A stretch of 64,000 bases of DNA from Paludibaculum fermentans (lineage in GTDB: Bacteria; Acidobacteriota; Terriglobia; Bryobacterales; Bryobacteraceae). This document shows positions 1 through 8,298 of this stretch, one piece after another. A program made the position numbers and the translations under genes. The stretch's first letter is position 1. Every line of letters begins with the position of its first letter. The stretch lies in the NCBI RefSeq assembly GCF_015277775.1, contig NZ_CP063849.1, positions 186,001 through 250,000 of the forward strand, in the 5' to 3' direction. The notes below the pieces were generated by a model that was not told the origin of the DNA, searched no databases, and saw only the letters and a list, made by a program, of their open reading frames with translations.

Positions 1-561
1 AAGCTGGACACCGACATCACCAGCCACCAACAGAAAATATCCAAGCTCCGCGACCAGATGCTGGGCGCGAAGACCAACGATCAGTACCGCGCCTTCCAGA
101 ACGAGATCGAGTTTGCGGAAGCCTCGATCCGTAAGTGCGAGGACCAGATCCTCGAACTCATGGGCGCCTCGGAGTCGCTGGATCAGAACGTCAAAAAGGC
201 CGAAGCCGCCCTGGCGCAGGAACGCAAGGTAGTCGAAGCCCAGAAGGCCAAGGCGAAAACCCGCACGGATGCCGACCAGCAGGAGTTGAAGAAGCTGGGC
301 GCCGAACGTGCCGAGGTCGCCAAGACCCTGCCTGCCGACGTCCTGACCATCTACGACCGCCTGCGGACCCGCTACTACAAGAACGGTGACGTCATTGCCC
401 AGGCCAAGGACGGGCTGTGCCAGATGTGCATGATGGCCCTGCGCCCGCAGTTCTACCAGGAAGTGAAGCTCAGCACCACCATCAACTTCTGCGAGAACTG
501 CCGCCGCATCCTCTACTACGAAGCTCCGGCGGAAGACGTCGAAGCGCAGATGAACGGCTAG
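1..561 (+). CDS. C4-type zinc-ribbon coiled-coil protein, 5' partial
   Basis: The reading frame is open from base 1, so the gene begins upstream of the window; 186 codons are visible. The first two thirds are charged and heptad-like (many Lys, Glu, Ala), as in a long coiled coil. The C-terminus holds two CxxC pairs, CQMC and CENC, spaced about 24 residues apart, which is the zf-C4 ribbon of the DUF164/CT398 family. Family members are described as coiled-coil hairpins with a nucleic-acid-binding-type ribbon, but no firm role is known. The stop lies 19 bp from the end of the convergent LytTR gene, and no clear terminator is visible between them. Confidence 0.85.
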   Translation, partial: KLDTDITSHQQKISKLRDQMLGAKTNDQYRAFQNEIEFAEASIRKCEDQILELMGASESLDQNVKKAEAALAQERKVVEAQKAKAKTRTDADQQELKKLGAERAEVAKTLPADVLTIYDRLRTRYYKNGDVIAQAKDGLCQMCMMALRPQFYQEVKLSTTINFCENCRRILYYEAPAEDVEAQMNG

Positions 562-580
562 GTTGGCGGCCAGCGCCCGG

Positions 581-1321
581 CTAGAGCTGCAGCTCCCGCT
601 TCAGGTGCCGCGCCCGGTCGCGGCTCACGTCCAGTTCCGTCCCGTTCGACATCACTACGCGCCACGCGCCGGAAAACCAGGGCATCAGCTCCCGCACGTG
701 CTCCAGGTTCACCAGGTCGCCACGGTTGATCCGGAAGAAGCCGCTGCCATCCAGGCACTCCTCCAACTCCGTGACGGTCTTGTCCACCGAGTAACGCTGC
801 CGCGCGGTCTGCACGAATACCTGCTTTTCCTCCGCTGAGATGTGGATGATCTCGCGCGGGCTCACCAGTGCGATGCGATTGCCCTGCTTGACCGCAATGC
901 GGCGCGGTCCGGCGGGCCGCACTTCGCGGATCAACTGCCTCAGTACCTCGTTCGGCACGCCCTCAGCCCGGCCCACAAAGGTCCTGAGCCGGGCGACACA
1001 GCGCGCCACCCGCTCCGCCTGCACCGGCTTAAGCAGGTAGTCGACCGCATGCGCCTCAAACGCCTGGATCGCGTATTCATCGAACGCGGTGACGAAGACG
1101 ATCCACGGCGGCCTAGCCAGGCTGGCGACGACTTCAAACCCATTCAGGCCCGGCATCTCGATGTCGAGGAAGACCGCGTCGGGCTCTAGCGCGGCAATCT
1201 GCTCCAGCGCCTCCAGCCCATTGGCTGCCTCGCCCGCTACTTCCACATCGGTCTCCGCCGCCAGGTGGCGGATCACGATCTCGCGAGCCAGCGGCTCGTC
1301 GTCAACTACCAGGATGCGCAT
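581..1321 (-). CDS. LytTR-family response regulator (pair 1)
   Basis: A 246-residue response regulator. The N-terminal receiver has the acidic pair in VVDDEP, the phosphoacceptor Asp in FLDIEMPG, and the conserved T and K (VTAFDEYA, LLKPV). The C-terminal half is a LytTR DNA-binding domain (HISAEEKQVFVQT, FRINRGDLVNL). Its start overlaps the 3' end of the upstream kinase by 20 bp, so the two are almost certainly translationally coupled and form a cognate pair. LytTR regulators bind direct repeats and often control surface or carbon-uptake functions. The target here is not visible. Confidence 0.92.
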   Translation of the reverse strand: MRILVVDDEPLAREIVIRHLAAETDVEVAGEAANGLEALEQIAALEPDAVFLDIEMPGLNGFEVVASLARPPWIVFVTAFDEYAIQAFEAHAVDYLLKPVQAERVARCVARLRTFVGRAEGVPNEVLRQLIREVRPAGPRRIAVKQGNRIALVSPREIIHISAEEKQVFVQTARQRYSVDKTVTELEECLDGSGFFRINRGDLVNLEHVRELMPWFSGAWRVVMSNGTELDVSRDRARHLKRELQL

Positions 1322-2438
1322 CGGCCCCCTCCTCCTGGCGCGGCAGCGTGAGCGTCACCAGCGTCCAGTCCACCCGAGCCTGCTGCAAGGCAATAGCCGC
1401 CTGGTCGCCATAGGACAGTTGGAGCCTCTGCCGGATGTTGGCCAGCGCGTGATTCTCGCGGAAGATGGTCTCCGTCCGCAGGTCCGGCGGCCCGTCCCCC
1501 GGATCGAACTGATTCCAGACCTCGATGCGCACGGACTCGGCCACGGCCTTGATCTCCATCCGGATCTCGCCTCCATCCATGCGCCGCGCGATGCCGTGCC
1601 GGATGGCGTTCTCCACCAGCGGCTGCAGCGTGAGTGCCGGCAGGCGCTGGGCCGCGGCCGCACCGGCCGGGTCGAGCGTGAACCGCAGCCGGTTGCGGTA
1701 GCGAAACTTCTCCAGCAGCAGATACTCGCGGACGAAGGCCAGTTCCTTCTCCAGCGTGACCATCGGCGCCCGGCCCGAGGTGAACGTATAGCGGAAGATC
1801 TCCGCCAGGCGCCCAATCATCTGCTGCGCGGCGGCGGGGTCGGATGAGACCAGGGACGAGATGGAGTTCAGCGCATTGAAGAAGAAGTGCGGCGCAATTT
1901 GCGCCTGCAATGCGTACACCTGGGCGCGCGCCGCCGCCTCGGCCAGTTTGCGTTCCCGCAATTCGGCTTGGATCCGCATTTCGTGATACGTGCCCATAAA
2001 GATCCCGATAATGACGACGGCCGAGGCTTCCAGCGCGAGCAGCCGGGTGATCCACTCATTCGGAACAAGTTGGACACCCCACAGCAGGCGCGTGATCCCA
2101 ATCGAGACCAGCGCGAACAGAGCGCCGCTCGACGCGGAGATCGTGACGCCCACCACCCTGCGCAAACCGAACGAGAGGCTGCGCGCCCACGTGCGCAGGA
2201 AGACCCAGGGCATGCCCGAGATGACGTAGAAGCTCAGCGAGTATAGGGAGCCGGCGGCGACGGTCCGCAGGACCCAGGGCACGGGAGCGGACAACACCGG
2301 ATCCCAGGGCCGCCCCATCACCCAATGCAGGAAGACACCCACCAGCGGGCCGAACAACGCTCCGGCCAGGGCGCTGCGCAGGCAGGTCGGCAGAATGTCG
2401 CTCGGTGTCATCGATCGGCGCAGCAGCCACTTCAACAT
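1302..2438 (-). CDS. LytS/YehU-type sensor histidine kinase (pair 1)
   Basis: A 378-residue membrane kinase. The first 150 residues hold about four to five hydrophobic segments. A short coiled linker follows, then the His_kinase domain with QIAPHFFFNALNSI (phosphoacceptor His in PHFFFN) and the N-box LVENAIRHGI. The usual C-terminal GxGLxNxxxRL glycine box is degenerate here (ENHALANIRQRL); the second kinase in this operon keeps it. Ligand binding is probably at the membrane, but no periplasmic sensor domain can be named. It is the third gene of a four-gene operon on this strand, separated from the preceding regulator by 97 bp. Confidence 0.9.
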   Translation of the reverse strand: MLKWLLRRSMTPSDILPTCLRSALAGALFGPLVGVFLHWVMGRPWDPVLSAPVPWVLRTVAAGSLYSLSFYVISGMPWVFLRTWARSLSFGLRRVVGVTISASSGALFALVSIGITRLLWGVQLVPNEWITRLLALEASAVVIIGIFMGTYHEMRIQAELRERKLAEAAARAQVYALQAQIAPHFFFNALNSISSLVSSDPAAAQQMIGRLAEIFRYTFTSGRAPMVTLEKELAFVREYLLLEKFRYRNRLRFTLDPAGAAAAQRLPALTLQPLVENAIRHGIARRMDGGEIRMEIKAVAESVRIEVWNQFDPGDGPPDLRTETIFRENHALANIRQRLQLSYGDQAAIALQQARVDWTLVTLTLPRQEEGADAHPGS

Positions 2439-2535
2439 GAGAATCTGCGGTCAATGTAGCGCACCCGGAGCACTTCGTCGCCGCTCCGCGGGACGAGCCG
2501 TCGCTTTCGGGCGACGAATGGCGCACGGGCGGCCG

Positions 2536-3246
2536 CTAAATCGACATCTTCTCCCGGAACTCCTGGGCCCGGCGGCGGGACATCTCTACCTGCTGGCCGG
2601 TGACCAGCTTCAGGTCGTAGCCACCGTCGATGCTGGGCGTGATCGTGTCGAGCAGGCGCAGGTTCACGATATGCCGGCGGGAGGTGCGGAAGAAGATCTC
2701 GGGATCCAGGCGGGCTTCCAGGTAGGACAGCGAGCGTAGGATCAGCGGCCGGTTCGCGGCGAAGTAGAGGCGCGTGTAGTTGCCTTCGCTCTCGAACAGG
2801 GCGATGTCGGAGAGGCGCACGAACCAGCAGCGTTCGCCATCGCGCACGAAAATCTGCTGCGTGGCGGGGATGCGCGTGGCGGCGGTCTCCGCTTGCGGCC
2901 CGGCGGACTTCAGCCGGATCAGGGCGGTGGCGAGTCGCTCCGGCGCGACCGGCTTCAGCAGATAGTCGACGGCGCTGAACTCGAAGGCGCGCAGGGCGTA
3001 CTCGTCGTACGCGGTGACGAAAATCGTATGCGGAGCCCTGTCCAGCGAGGCCAGCAGATCGAAGCCCGAGCGGCCCGGCATCTGTACGTCGAGGAAGAGC
3101 ACGTCCGGTTCGAGGCTGCCGATCAGGATCTCGGCCTCTTCCGCATTGGCGGTCTCCGCCACGATCTCGATCTCGGGGTGGGCGGCCAACAGGCGCCGCA
3201 GTTCCATGCGCGCCAGGCGTTCGTCGTCGACAAGGATGGCTTTCAT
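2536..3246 (-). CDS. LytTR-family response regulator (pair 2)
   Basis: A 236-residue regulator with a receiver domain (VDDERLARMELRRL, phosphoacceptor Asp in FLDVQMPG, LLKPVAPERL) and a C-terminal LytTR domain (FESEGNYTRLYF, RTSRRHIVNL). The start codon overlaps the stop of the upstream kinase by 4 bp (ATGA type), so this is the cognate partner of the 3243-4283 kinase. It is clearly paralogous to the 581-1321 regulator, and the arrangement looks like an old tandem duplication of a kinase/regulator unit. Confidence 0.92.
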   Translation of the reverse strand: MKAILVDDERLARMELRRLLAAHPEIEIVAETANAEEAEILIGSLEPDVLFLDVQMPGRSGFDLLASLDRAPHTIFVTAYDEYALRAFEFSAVDYLLKPVAPERLATALIRLKSAGPQAETAATRIPATQQIFVRDGERCWFVRLSDIALFESEGNYTRLYFAANRPLILRSLSYLEARLDPEIFFRTSRRHIVNLRLLDTITPSIDGGYDLKLVTGQQVEMSRRRAQEFREKMSI

Positions 3247-4283
3247 TGGGGGACGCTGACCGTGGCCAGCACCACGGGTCCTTCCGGCGAGGTTTGTTGG
3301 GAGACTTCCAGAATGGCCCGATCGCCATAACGCAGGTTCAGGCGGCGCCGGGCATTCTCGAGGCCGATGCCCGTAGCCCCGGGCTCGGGTGCCAGCGTCC
3401 CCGGATTCGCGACGCGCAGTTCCAGCCGGCCGTGGTCCAGCGCCGCTGCGATACTCACCGTGCCGCCCGACGTCTGGCGTGCGATGCCGTGTTTCAAGGC
3501 GTTCTCGACCAGGGTCTGCAGCAGCATGGGTGGCAGGCGGGCCGCGAGAGCGGCGGGCGGAATGTCGCGTTGGACCTTGAGGCGGTCTTCAAAACGGATG
3601 AGTTCCAAAGCCAGGTATTCGTCGACCATGTCCAACTCTTCCGAGAGCGGCACGTCGGCCCGCTCGCCGGACTGCAGCGTGTAGCGGAGCAGGGAAGAGA
3701 GCATGGTGACCGCATGTTGCGCGCGCGGCGGGTCTTCGGAGATGAGCGCGCGGATCGAGTTCAGGCAGTTGAACAGGAAGTGCGGGTTGAGCTGGGCGCG
3801 CAGGGCCAGGAAGCTGGCCTCCCGGGCGGTGAGGTCCAGTTGCAGGGCGTGCAGTTCCGCGCGTCGCGAACGGGCGAAGTAGTGGGCTCCAAAGTAGAGG
3901 GCGAGCCATAGCGAGAAGACCGCGGTCCAGAACAGGATGTTGACGACGTAGCCCGTGAACCGTGTGATCTCCCAGGTGAGGAAGTGGAAGACATAGATCA
4001 TCACCACGAGGCTCGCCAGGGTGACACCGGTAGAGGTGACAATGGCCGCGCCCAGGGCGCGTGCGGCGCCGGGCAGGATCGGCAGCGCGACCCAGCCGGC
4101 GCGCCGGATCCAGAGCCGCAGGCAGTGCGAGCCCAGGAATCCGGCCAGGCCGAACCAGACCGTGGCGAACATTTGCGACGGCTGGCGGTTGCCCGTGTAG
4201 GCGCCGTACACCGCGCCGTTGGCGATGGTCCACGCCGTCCAGCCCAGGATCTGGCACAGCCAGTAGGTGCGCGCCGAGTACAT
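3243..4283 (-). CDS. LytS/YehU-type sensor histidine kinase (pair 2)
   Basis: A 346-residue kinase and the first gene of the four-gene two-component operon. The N-terminal 140 residues hold four hydrophobic helices, and W/R-rich loops suggest a compact membrane sensor. The catalytic part has the H-box QLNPHFLFNCLNSI, the N-box LVENALKHGI and an intact glycine box GIGLENARRRL. Its 3' end overlaps the cognate LytTR regulator by 4 bp. The alpha/beta hydrolase gene ends only 3 bp away from its start on the same strand, so the operon may begin with that hydrolase. Confidence 0.92.
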   Translation of the reverse strand: MYSARTYWLCQILGWTAWTIANGAVYGAYTGNRQPSQMFATVWFGLAGFLGSHCLRLWIRRAGWVALPILPGAARALGAAIVTSTGVTLASLVVMIYVFHFLTWEITRFTGYVVNILFWTAVFSLWLALYFGAHYFARSRRAELHALQLDLTAREASFLALRAQLNPHFLFNCLNSIRALISEDPPRAQHAVTMLSSLLRYTLQSGERADVPLSEELDMVDEYLALELIRFEDRLKVQRDIPPAALAARLPPMLLQTLVENALKHGIARQTSGGTVSIAAALDHGRLELRVANPGTLAPEPGATGIGLENARRRLNLRYGDRAILEVSQQTSPEGPVVLATVSVPQ

Positions 4284-4286
4284 CGC

Positions 4287-5132
4287 TTACTTTGTGCCTT
4301 TCAGGAACTCGTCCATTGCCTCCATCATCTTCGCAGGCTGGTCGAACATGATGAAGTGCTTCGAGTCCGGGAACGGCACGATTTTTACTCCGGAAAGCGC
4401 CGTATACTGCGCCGAGTAGTTTTTGGCGGCCGATTCCGGATAGCCTTTGAGGGCCGCCAGGACCAGCGCCGGCACCTTCACCTTCGAAACATCGGAGCGC
4501 AGGTCCGTTTGAAACAGTTCGGCCATCCCGCGTGCGACCGTGCTGGGGTCCGATTGCAGCCCCCATTCGGTGGCCTTGGCCTTGCCCTCGTCGCCGCTGA
4601 TCATGGTGTCGATGGCGGGATTGTGCTTCTGGTAGTTGCTCCAGGCCTCACTGGTCATGCCCGCGATCATGCCCTTCATCTGATCCGCCTGGGGCTTCAT
4701 GGTCTCGACGGTCGCGCCGGGCATCCAGGCGGCCGGCAGGAAGGGCAGGGAGTCGACAATCACAATGGGGCCAGTGAGTCCCGGCTCGGACTCAGCCATC
4801 CACAGCGCCAGAAAGCCGCCCAGGCTATGGCCGACAATGACCGGCTTGACGAGGTGTTTTTCGCGGATGTAGGCGGCGAGCTGTTCGCGAACGGTGGAGA
4901 GGAGTGGAGTGGCTGCCGGCAGCGGCGGCTGCCCGGCAAAACCGGCCAGTGTGAGCACGTGGCATTCATAGCGGTCTTTGTAGTGGGCGACGGTCGTATC
5001 CCAGACGGCTCCAGCGGACTGCAGGCCCGGGATGAGGATCATCTTGGGCTTCTCCGGAGCAGGAGCTACGACGTCGACATGGAAAGCCGGCGCGGCGGCC
5101 AGCATCGCAACGGCTAGTGTGGTGAGCATCAT
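4287..5132 (-). CDS. Secreted alpha/beta hydrolase
   Basis: A 281-residue protein starting at the ATG-ATG pair at 5132. A longer open frame continues upstream to 5447, but it runs through the neighbouring oxidoreductase gene and lacks sensible N-terminal sequence. The first 19 residues form a signal peptide ending near AAPA. The fold is an alpha/beta hydrolase: an oxyanion-hole region after the first strand (LIPGLQSAG), nucleophile Ser in GHSLGG, and a late Asp and His (FPDSKHF) that could complete the triad. The substrate is unknown; small-molecule esterase or lactonase activity is plausible. It sits directly before the LytS kinase gene on the same strand. Confidence 0.85.
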   Translation of the reverse strand: MMLTTLAVAMLAAAPAFHVDVVAPAPEKPKMILIPGLQSAGAVWDTTVAHYKDRYECHVLTLAGFAGQPPLPAATPLLSTVREQLAAYIREKHLVKPVIVGHSLGGFLALWMAESEPGLTGPIVIVDSLPFLPAAWMPGATVETMKPQADQMKGMIAGMTSEAWSNYQKHNPAIDTMISGDEGKAKATEWGLQSDPSTVARGMAELFQTDLRSDVSKVKVPALVLAALKGYPESAAKNYSAQYTALSGVKIVPFPDSKHFIMFDQPAKMMEAMDEFLKGTK

Positions 5133-5208
5133 CGTGATGCCAGCATGCCAGCGCAATGCGGTGCGGCCGCCCTGTTTGTGACGAACGGTCTCGCGGGTGG
5201 ACCAGCGG

Positions 5209-6276
5209 TTACAGCGCGCGCTGGTATTGCGGCGGGACGCGCGGCGTGGCGCCCAGTTGCTTGGCGGCCAGGATCGCCCAGTAAGGCTCGCGCAGCATCT
5301 CACGCGCCAGCAGGACGAGATCCGCCTTGCCCTCGGCGAGAATCGCCTCCGCCTGCGCGGCCTCGGTAATGAAGCCCACGGCTCCGGTAGCCAGCCCGGC
5401 TTCGTTGCGGACGCGGTCGGCGAATTGCACCTGGTAACCCGGGGCAACGGGAATCTTGGCGTGGGCGACCGTGCCGCCGGAGGAGCAATCCAGCAGGTCG
5501 ACCCCGTGCTGCTTGAGGATGGCGGCGAAGCGGACGGTATCGTCGGCGGTCCAGCCCCCCTCCGCCCAATCAGTGGAGGTGATGCGGTAGAACAGCGGCT
5601 TGTCGGCCGGCCAGGCGGCGCGCACGGCGTCGGTGATCTCCAGCGGGAAGCGCGTCCGGTTCTCGAAGGATCCGCCGTACTCGTCCGTGCGGTGGTTGGC
5701 CAGCGGCGAAAGGAACTCGCTCAACAGGTAGCCGTGCGCCCCGTGAATCTCAACGACGTCGAAGCCGGCCTCGAGCGCGCGGCGGGTCGCGTCCGTGAAC
5801 TTCGAAACCAGTTCCACAAGCTCGGCCTTCGTCAGCTCAGCCGGCGGACGCTCGCCCTCGGCGAACGGGATCGCGCTGGGCGCCACGGTCGGCCAGCCGC
5901 CATTGTCGAGACTCAACTGCTTGCCACCGAGCCAGGGCAGGTTGCAACTCGCCTTGCGGCCCGCGTGCGCCAGTTGAATGCCGGCGGCCGTGCCCTGCGT
6001 ATGCAGGAAGTCGGCGATGCGGCGCAACGGCGCGATATGCTCGTCCGTCCAGATGCCCAGGTCGCCCGGCGAAATGCGGCCCCGCGCCTCCACACCCGTA
6101 GCCTCCACAATGAACAGGCCCGCGCCACCCACGGCGCGCGAGCCCGCGTTCACCAGGTGCCAGTCGTTGGCGAAACCGTCGGCTGCGGAATACTGGCACA
6201 TGGGGGACACCGCCACGCGATTGGGCAGCGTCAGCCCCCTCAACGTGAGAGGTGAAAAGAGAACTGGTTCGCTCAT
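5209..6276 (-). CDS. Old Yellow Enzyme, YqjM/NamA-like NADPH:flavin oxidoreductase
   Basis: A 355-residue FMN-dependent ene-reductase. The start is placed at ATG 6276 (MSEPVLFSPL), where the conserved domain begins; an in-frame start 12 codons earlier falls into the operator region. YqjM-class marks are visible: CQYSA (Cys and Tyr near the flavin), HAGRK, the substrate-anion pair in HGAHGYLLSEFLSP, and C-terminal flavin-phosphate-binding segments (TGAVGFIT, LVLLAREML). It reduces activated C=C bonds using NADPH. It is divergent from an ArsR gene, with a palindrome between them, and is therefore probably repressed by that regulator and induced by electrophiles. Confidence 0.93.
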   Translation of the reverse strand: MSEPVLFSPLTLRGLTLPNRVAVSPMCQYSAADGFANDWHLVNAGSRAVGGAGLFIVEATGVEARGRISPGDLGIWTDEHIAPLRRIADFLHTQGTAAGIQLAHAGRKASCNLPWLGGKQLSLDNGGWPTVAPSAIPFAEGERPPAELTKAELVELVSKFTDATRRALEAGFDVVEIHGAHGYLLSEFLSPLANHRTDEYGGSFENRTRFPLEITDAVRAAWPADKPLFYRITSTDWAEGGWTADDTVRFAAILKQHGVDLLDCSSGGTVAHAKIPVAPGYQVQFADRVRNEAGLATGAVGFITEAAQAEAILAEGKADLVLLAREMLREPYWAILAAKQLGATPRVPPQYQRAL

Positions 6277-6308
6277 GACCGCAGTGTAAAGGGGAGTTGG
6301 GGGCGTAG

Positions 6309-6340
6309 TCAAGTATTCATTTGAATAAATGAGTACTTGA
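6309..6340. promoter_or_regulatory. Palindromic operator between OYE gene and arsR-type gene
   Basis: A 32-bp imperfect inverted repeat, with 13 of 16 positions symmetric, reads TCAAGTAtTCATTT / AAATGAgTACTTGA around its centre. It contains the TTCAT...ATGA core typical of ArsR/SmtB-family operators. It lies 33 bp upstream of the OYE start and 32 bp upstream of the regulator GTG, so a bound repressor would block both divergent promoters. Confidence 0.8.
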
Positions 6341-6371
6341 ACTGACCGCCCCTAAGCAGTATCCTGGGGGC

Positions 6372-6644
6372 GTGAAGGCCACTCTCGATACCGAACGAAC
6401 GGCGAAGATCCTGGCCGCGGTCGGCGACCCCATCCGGCTGCGCTTCGTCCAGGCGCTTCTCGCCGAAACCGAGATGTCCAGCTCCGCCGCGGCCGAGACG
6501 CTGGGCGTCAGCTTGGCCCTGCTCTGCCACCATGCCCGCATCCTCGTCGACGCCGGAGTCGTGGGCAAGCGCAAAGAGGCGCAGACGGCGTACTATAGCC
6601 TCAACAGGAAGATCTTGCGGGATTCGCTGAAGGGGCTTGTCTAG
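6372..6644 (+). CDS. ArsR-family winged-helix repressor
   Basis: A 90-residue single-domain protein with a GTG start. It has the ArsR opening ([23 protein letters not shown]) and a recognition helix ([22 protein letters not shown]). No CxC or other classical metal-site cysteine pair is present, so it is probably not a metal sensor. Given its neighbour, it may sense an electrophile or substrate of the OYE. It likely represses itself and the divergent OYE gene through the palindrome at 6309-6340. The pgi gene follows 22 bp downstream and could be read through. Confidence 0.88.
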   Translation: MKATLDTERTAKILAAVGDPIRLRFVQALLAETEMSSSAAAETLGVSLALLCHHARILVDAGVVGKRKEAQTAYYSLNRKILRDSLKGLV

Positions 6645-6666
6645 TCGGCTGGGAGAAAATAGGAAC

Positions 6667-8199
6667 GTGACTCAACTAGATCATTGGCAGCGGTACCAGA
6701 AGTACCTCAGCGGCGTTCCAGCCGTGGATTTGAAGCTCGACATCAGCCGCATCCGCTTTGACGATGCGTGGCTGGCCCAGATGGAGCCCGCCATCCAGAA
6801 GGCCTATTCGGCCATGTCGGCCCTCGAGGCCGGCGCCATCGCCAACCCGGATGAGCAGCGCATGGTGGGCCACTACTGGCTCCGCACCCCCTCGCTGGCT
6901 CCGCAGCCCGAGCTGCGCGCCGAGATCGAATCCACCCTGTCCGCCATCAGGGAATTCGCGGCCCGCGTCCATCAACTGGGCGCACACACGGACGTTCTTT
7001 CGATAGGCATCGGCGGCTCCGCCCTCGGCCCCATGTTCGTGGCCGACGCACTCGGACACCCCGCCACCGATAAGATGCGCGTCCACTTCTTCGACAACAC
7101 GGACCCCGAAGGCATCGAACGCGTCTTGAGCGGCCTCGCCGGTCGGCTCGACAAGACCCTCGTCCTCGTCATCTCGAAGTCCGGTGGCACGCCCGAGACT
7201 TACAACGGCATGGTCCTCGCCGAGAGCGCCTTCCGCCGCGCCGGCCTCAACTTCGCTGACCATGCGGTGGCCATCACGATGCCGGGCTCCAAGCTCGATC
7301 GTCATGCCCTCGACCACAAGTGGCTACAGCGCTTTGCCATGTTCGACTGGGTCGGCGGACGCACCTCCGAACTCTCAGCCGTCGGCCTGCTGGCCGCCGC
7401 CCTGCAAGGCCTCGACATCGATGCCATCCTGGCCGGCGCGTCAGCTGTCGACGCCCAGACGCGTTCCACCGTGACGGCCCAGAATCCAGCCGCGCTCCTG
7501 GCGCTGATGTGGCACTCCGCCACCGGCGGCAAAGGCCTGAAGGACATGGTCGTCCTGCCCTACAAGGACCGCCTGCTGCTCTTCAGCCGCTACCTGCAGC
7601 AACTGGTCATGGAATCGCTCGGCAAGCGCCTCGACCTCGATGGCAACCGCGTCGATCAGGGCATCAGCGTCTATGGCAACAAGGGCTCCACGGATCAGCA
7701 TGCCTACGTCCAGCAGCTCCGCGACGGCGTCAACAACTTCTTCATGACGTTCCTGCGCGTCCTGGAAGACGGCGGCGATCCCCACGAGTTCGAGGCTGGC
7801 GTGCGCGCCGGCGACTACCTCGACGGCTTCCTGTTGGGCACCCGCGAAGCGCTGGACGGCAACGACCGTCAATCCATCACCATCACCATCCCGCGCGTCG
7901 ACGCCACGCGCGTCGGAGCCCTCATTGCGCTCTTCGAGCGCGCCGTCGGCTTCTACGCCTCGCTGGTCAACATCAACGCCTATCACCAACCCGGAGTCGA
8001 GGCGGGCAAGAAGGCCGCGGCCACCGTGCTCGATCTCCAGAAGAGGATCCTGTTGGCGCTAGCGCCCTCTGTCAAATCCGTGGAAACCATTGCAGCGGAA
8101 GCCGGCACGGAGAGCATCGAGACGGTCTTCCTCATCCTGGAGCACCTGGCGGCCAATCGGCGCGCCAAGCAAACCCCCGAGGGCTTCGCGAAAATCTAA
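6667..8199 (+). CDS. pgi: Glucose-6-phosphate isomerase
   Basis: A 510-residue enzyme interconverting glucose-6-phosphate and fructose-6-phosphate in glycolysis and gluconeogenesis. GTG 6667 is preferred over an upstream in-frame TTG at 6637 that overlaps arsR, because a GGGAG ribosome-binding motif precedes it. Family marks include [10 protein letters not shown], the phosphate-binding [18 protein letters not shown] and [11 protein letters not shown] with its catalytic-region residues, and the late [13 protein letters not shown] with the conserved Lys. The length fits short bacterial GPI forms. Confidence 0.95.
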   Translation: MTQLDHWQRYQKYLSGVPAVDLKLDISRIRFDDAWLAQMEPAIQKAYSAMSALEAGAIANPDEQRMVGHYWLRTPSLAPQPELRAEIESTLSAIREFAARVHQLGAHTDVLSIGIGGSALGPMFVADALGHPATDKMRVHFFDNTDPEGIERVLSGLAGRLDKTLVLVISKSGGTPETYNGMVLAESAFRRAGLNFADHAVAITMPGSKLDRHALDHKWLQRFAMFDWVGGRTSELSAVGLLAAALQGLDIDAILAGASAVDAQTRSTVTAQNPAALLALMWHSATGGKGLKDMVVLPYKDRLLLFSRYLQQLVMESLGKRLDLDGNRVDQGISVYGNKGSTDQHAYVQQLRDGVNNFFMTFLRVLEDGGDPHEFEAGVRAGDYLDGFLLGTREALDGNDRQSITITIPRVDATRVGALIALFERAVGFYASLVNINAYHQPGVEAGKKAAATVLDLQKRILLALAPSVKSVETIAAEAGTESIETVFLILEHLAANRRAKQTPEGFAKI

Positions 8200-8208
8200 A
8201 GCGCCGTG

Positions 8209-8240
8209 GGCCGTGCGTCAACCCCGCACGGCCTCCTCTG
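8209..8240 (+). terminator. Hairpin between convergent pgi and glycosidase genes
   Basis: A perfect 9-bp stem (GGCCGTGCG at 8209-8217 with CGCACGGCC at 8225-8233) and a 7-nt loop lie 10 bp after the pgi stop. The following tract is pyrimidine-rich rather than a clean U run, so termination is likely but not certain. Confidence 0.5.
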
Positions 8241-8298
8241 CCCAGTCCCGAAGCGTAAGCGACGGGCTACCAGATGCGTCCTCCAGGCACTCGCGCCT

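Noticed and set aside
5133-5447. N-terminal extension of the alpha/beta hydrolase gene
   Set aside because: It overlaps the oxidoreductase gene and gives Arg/Ser/Pro-rich sequence; the signal peptide begins at 5132.
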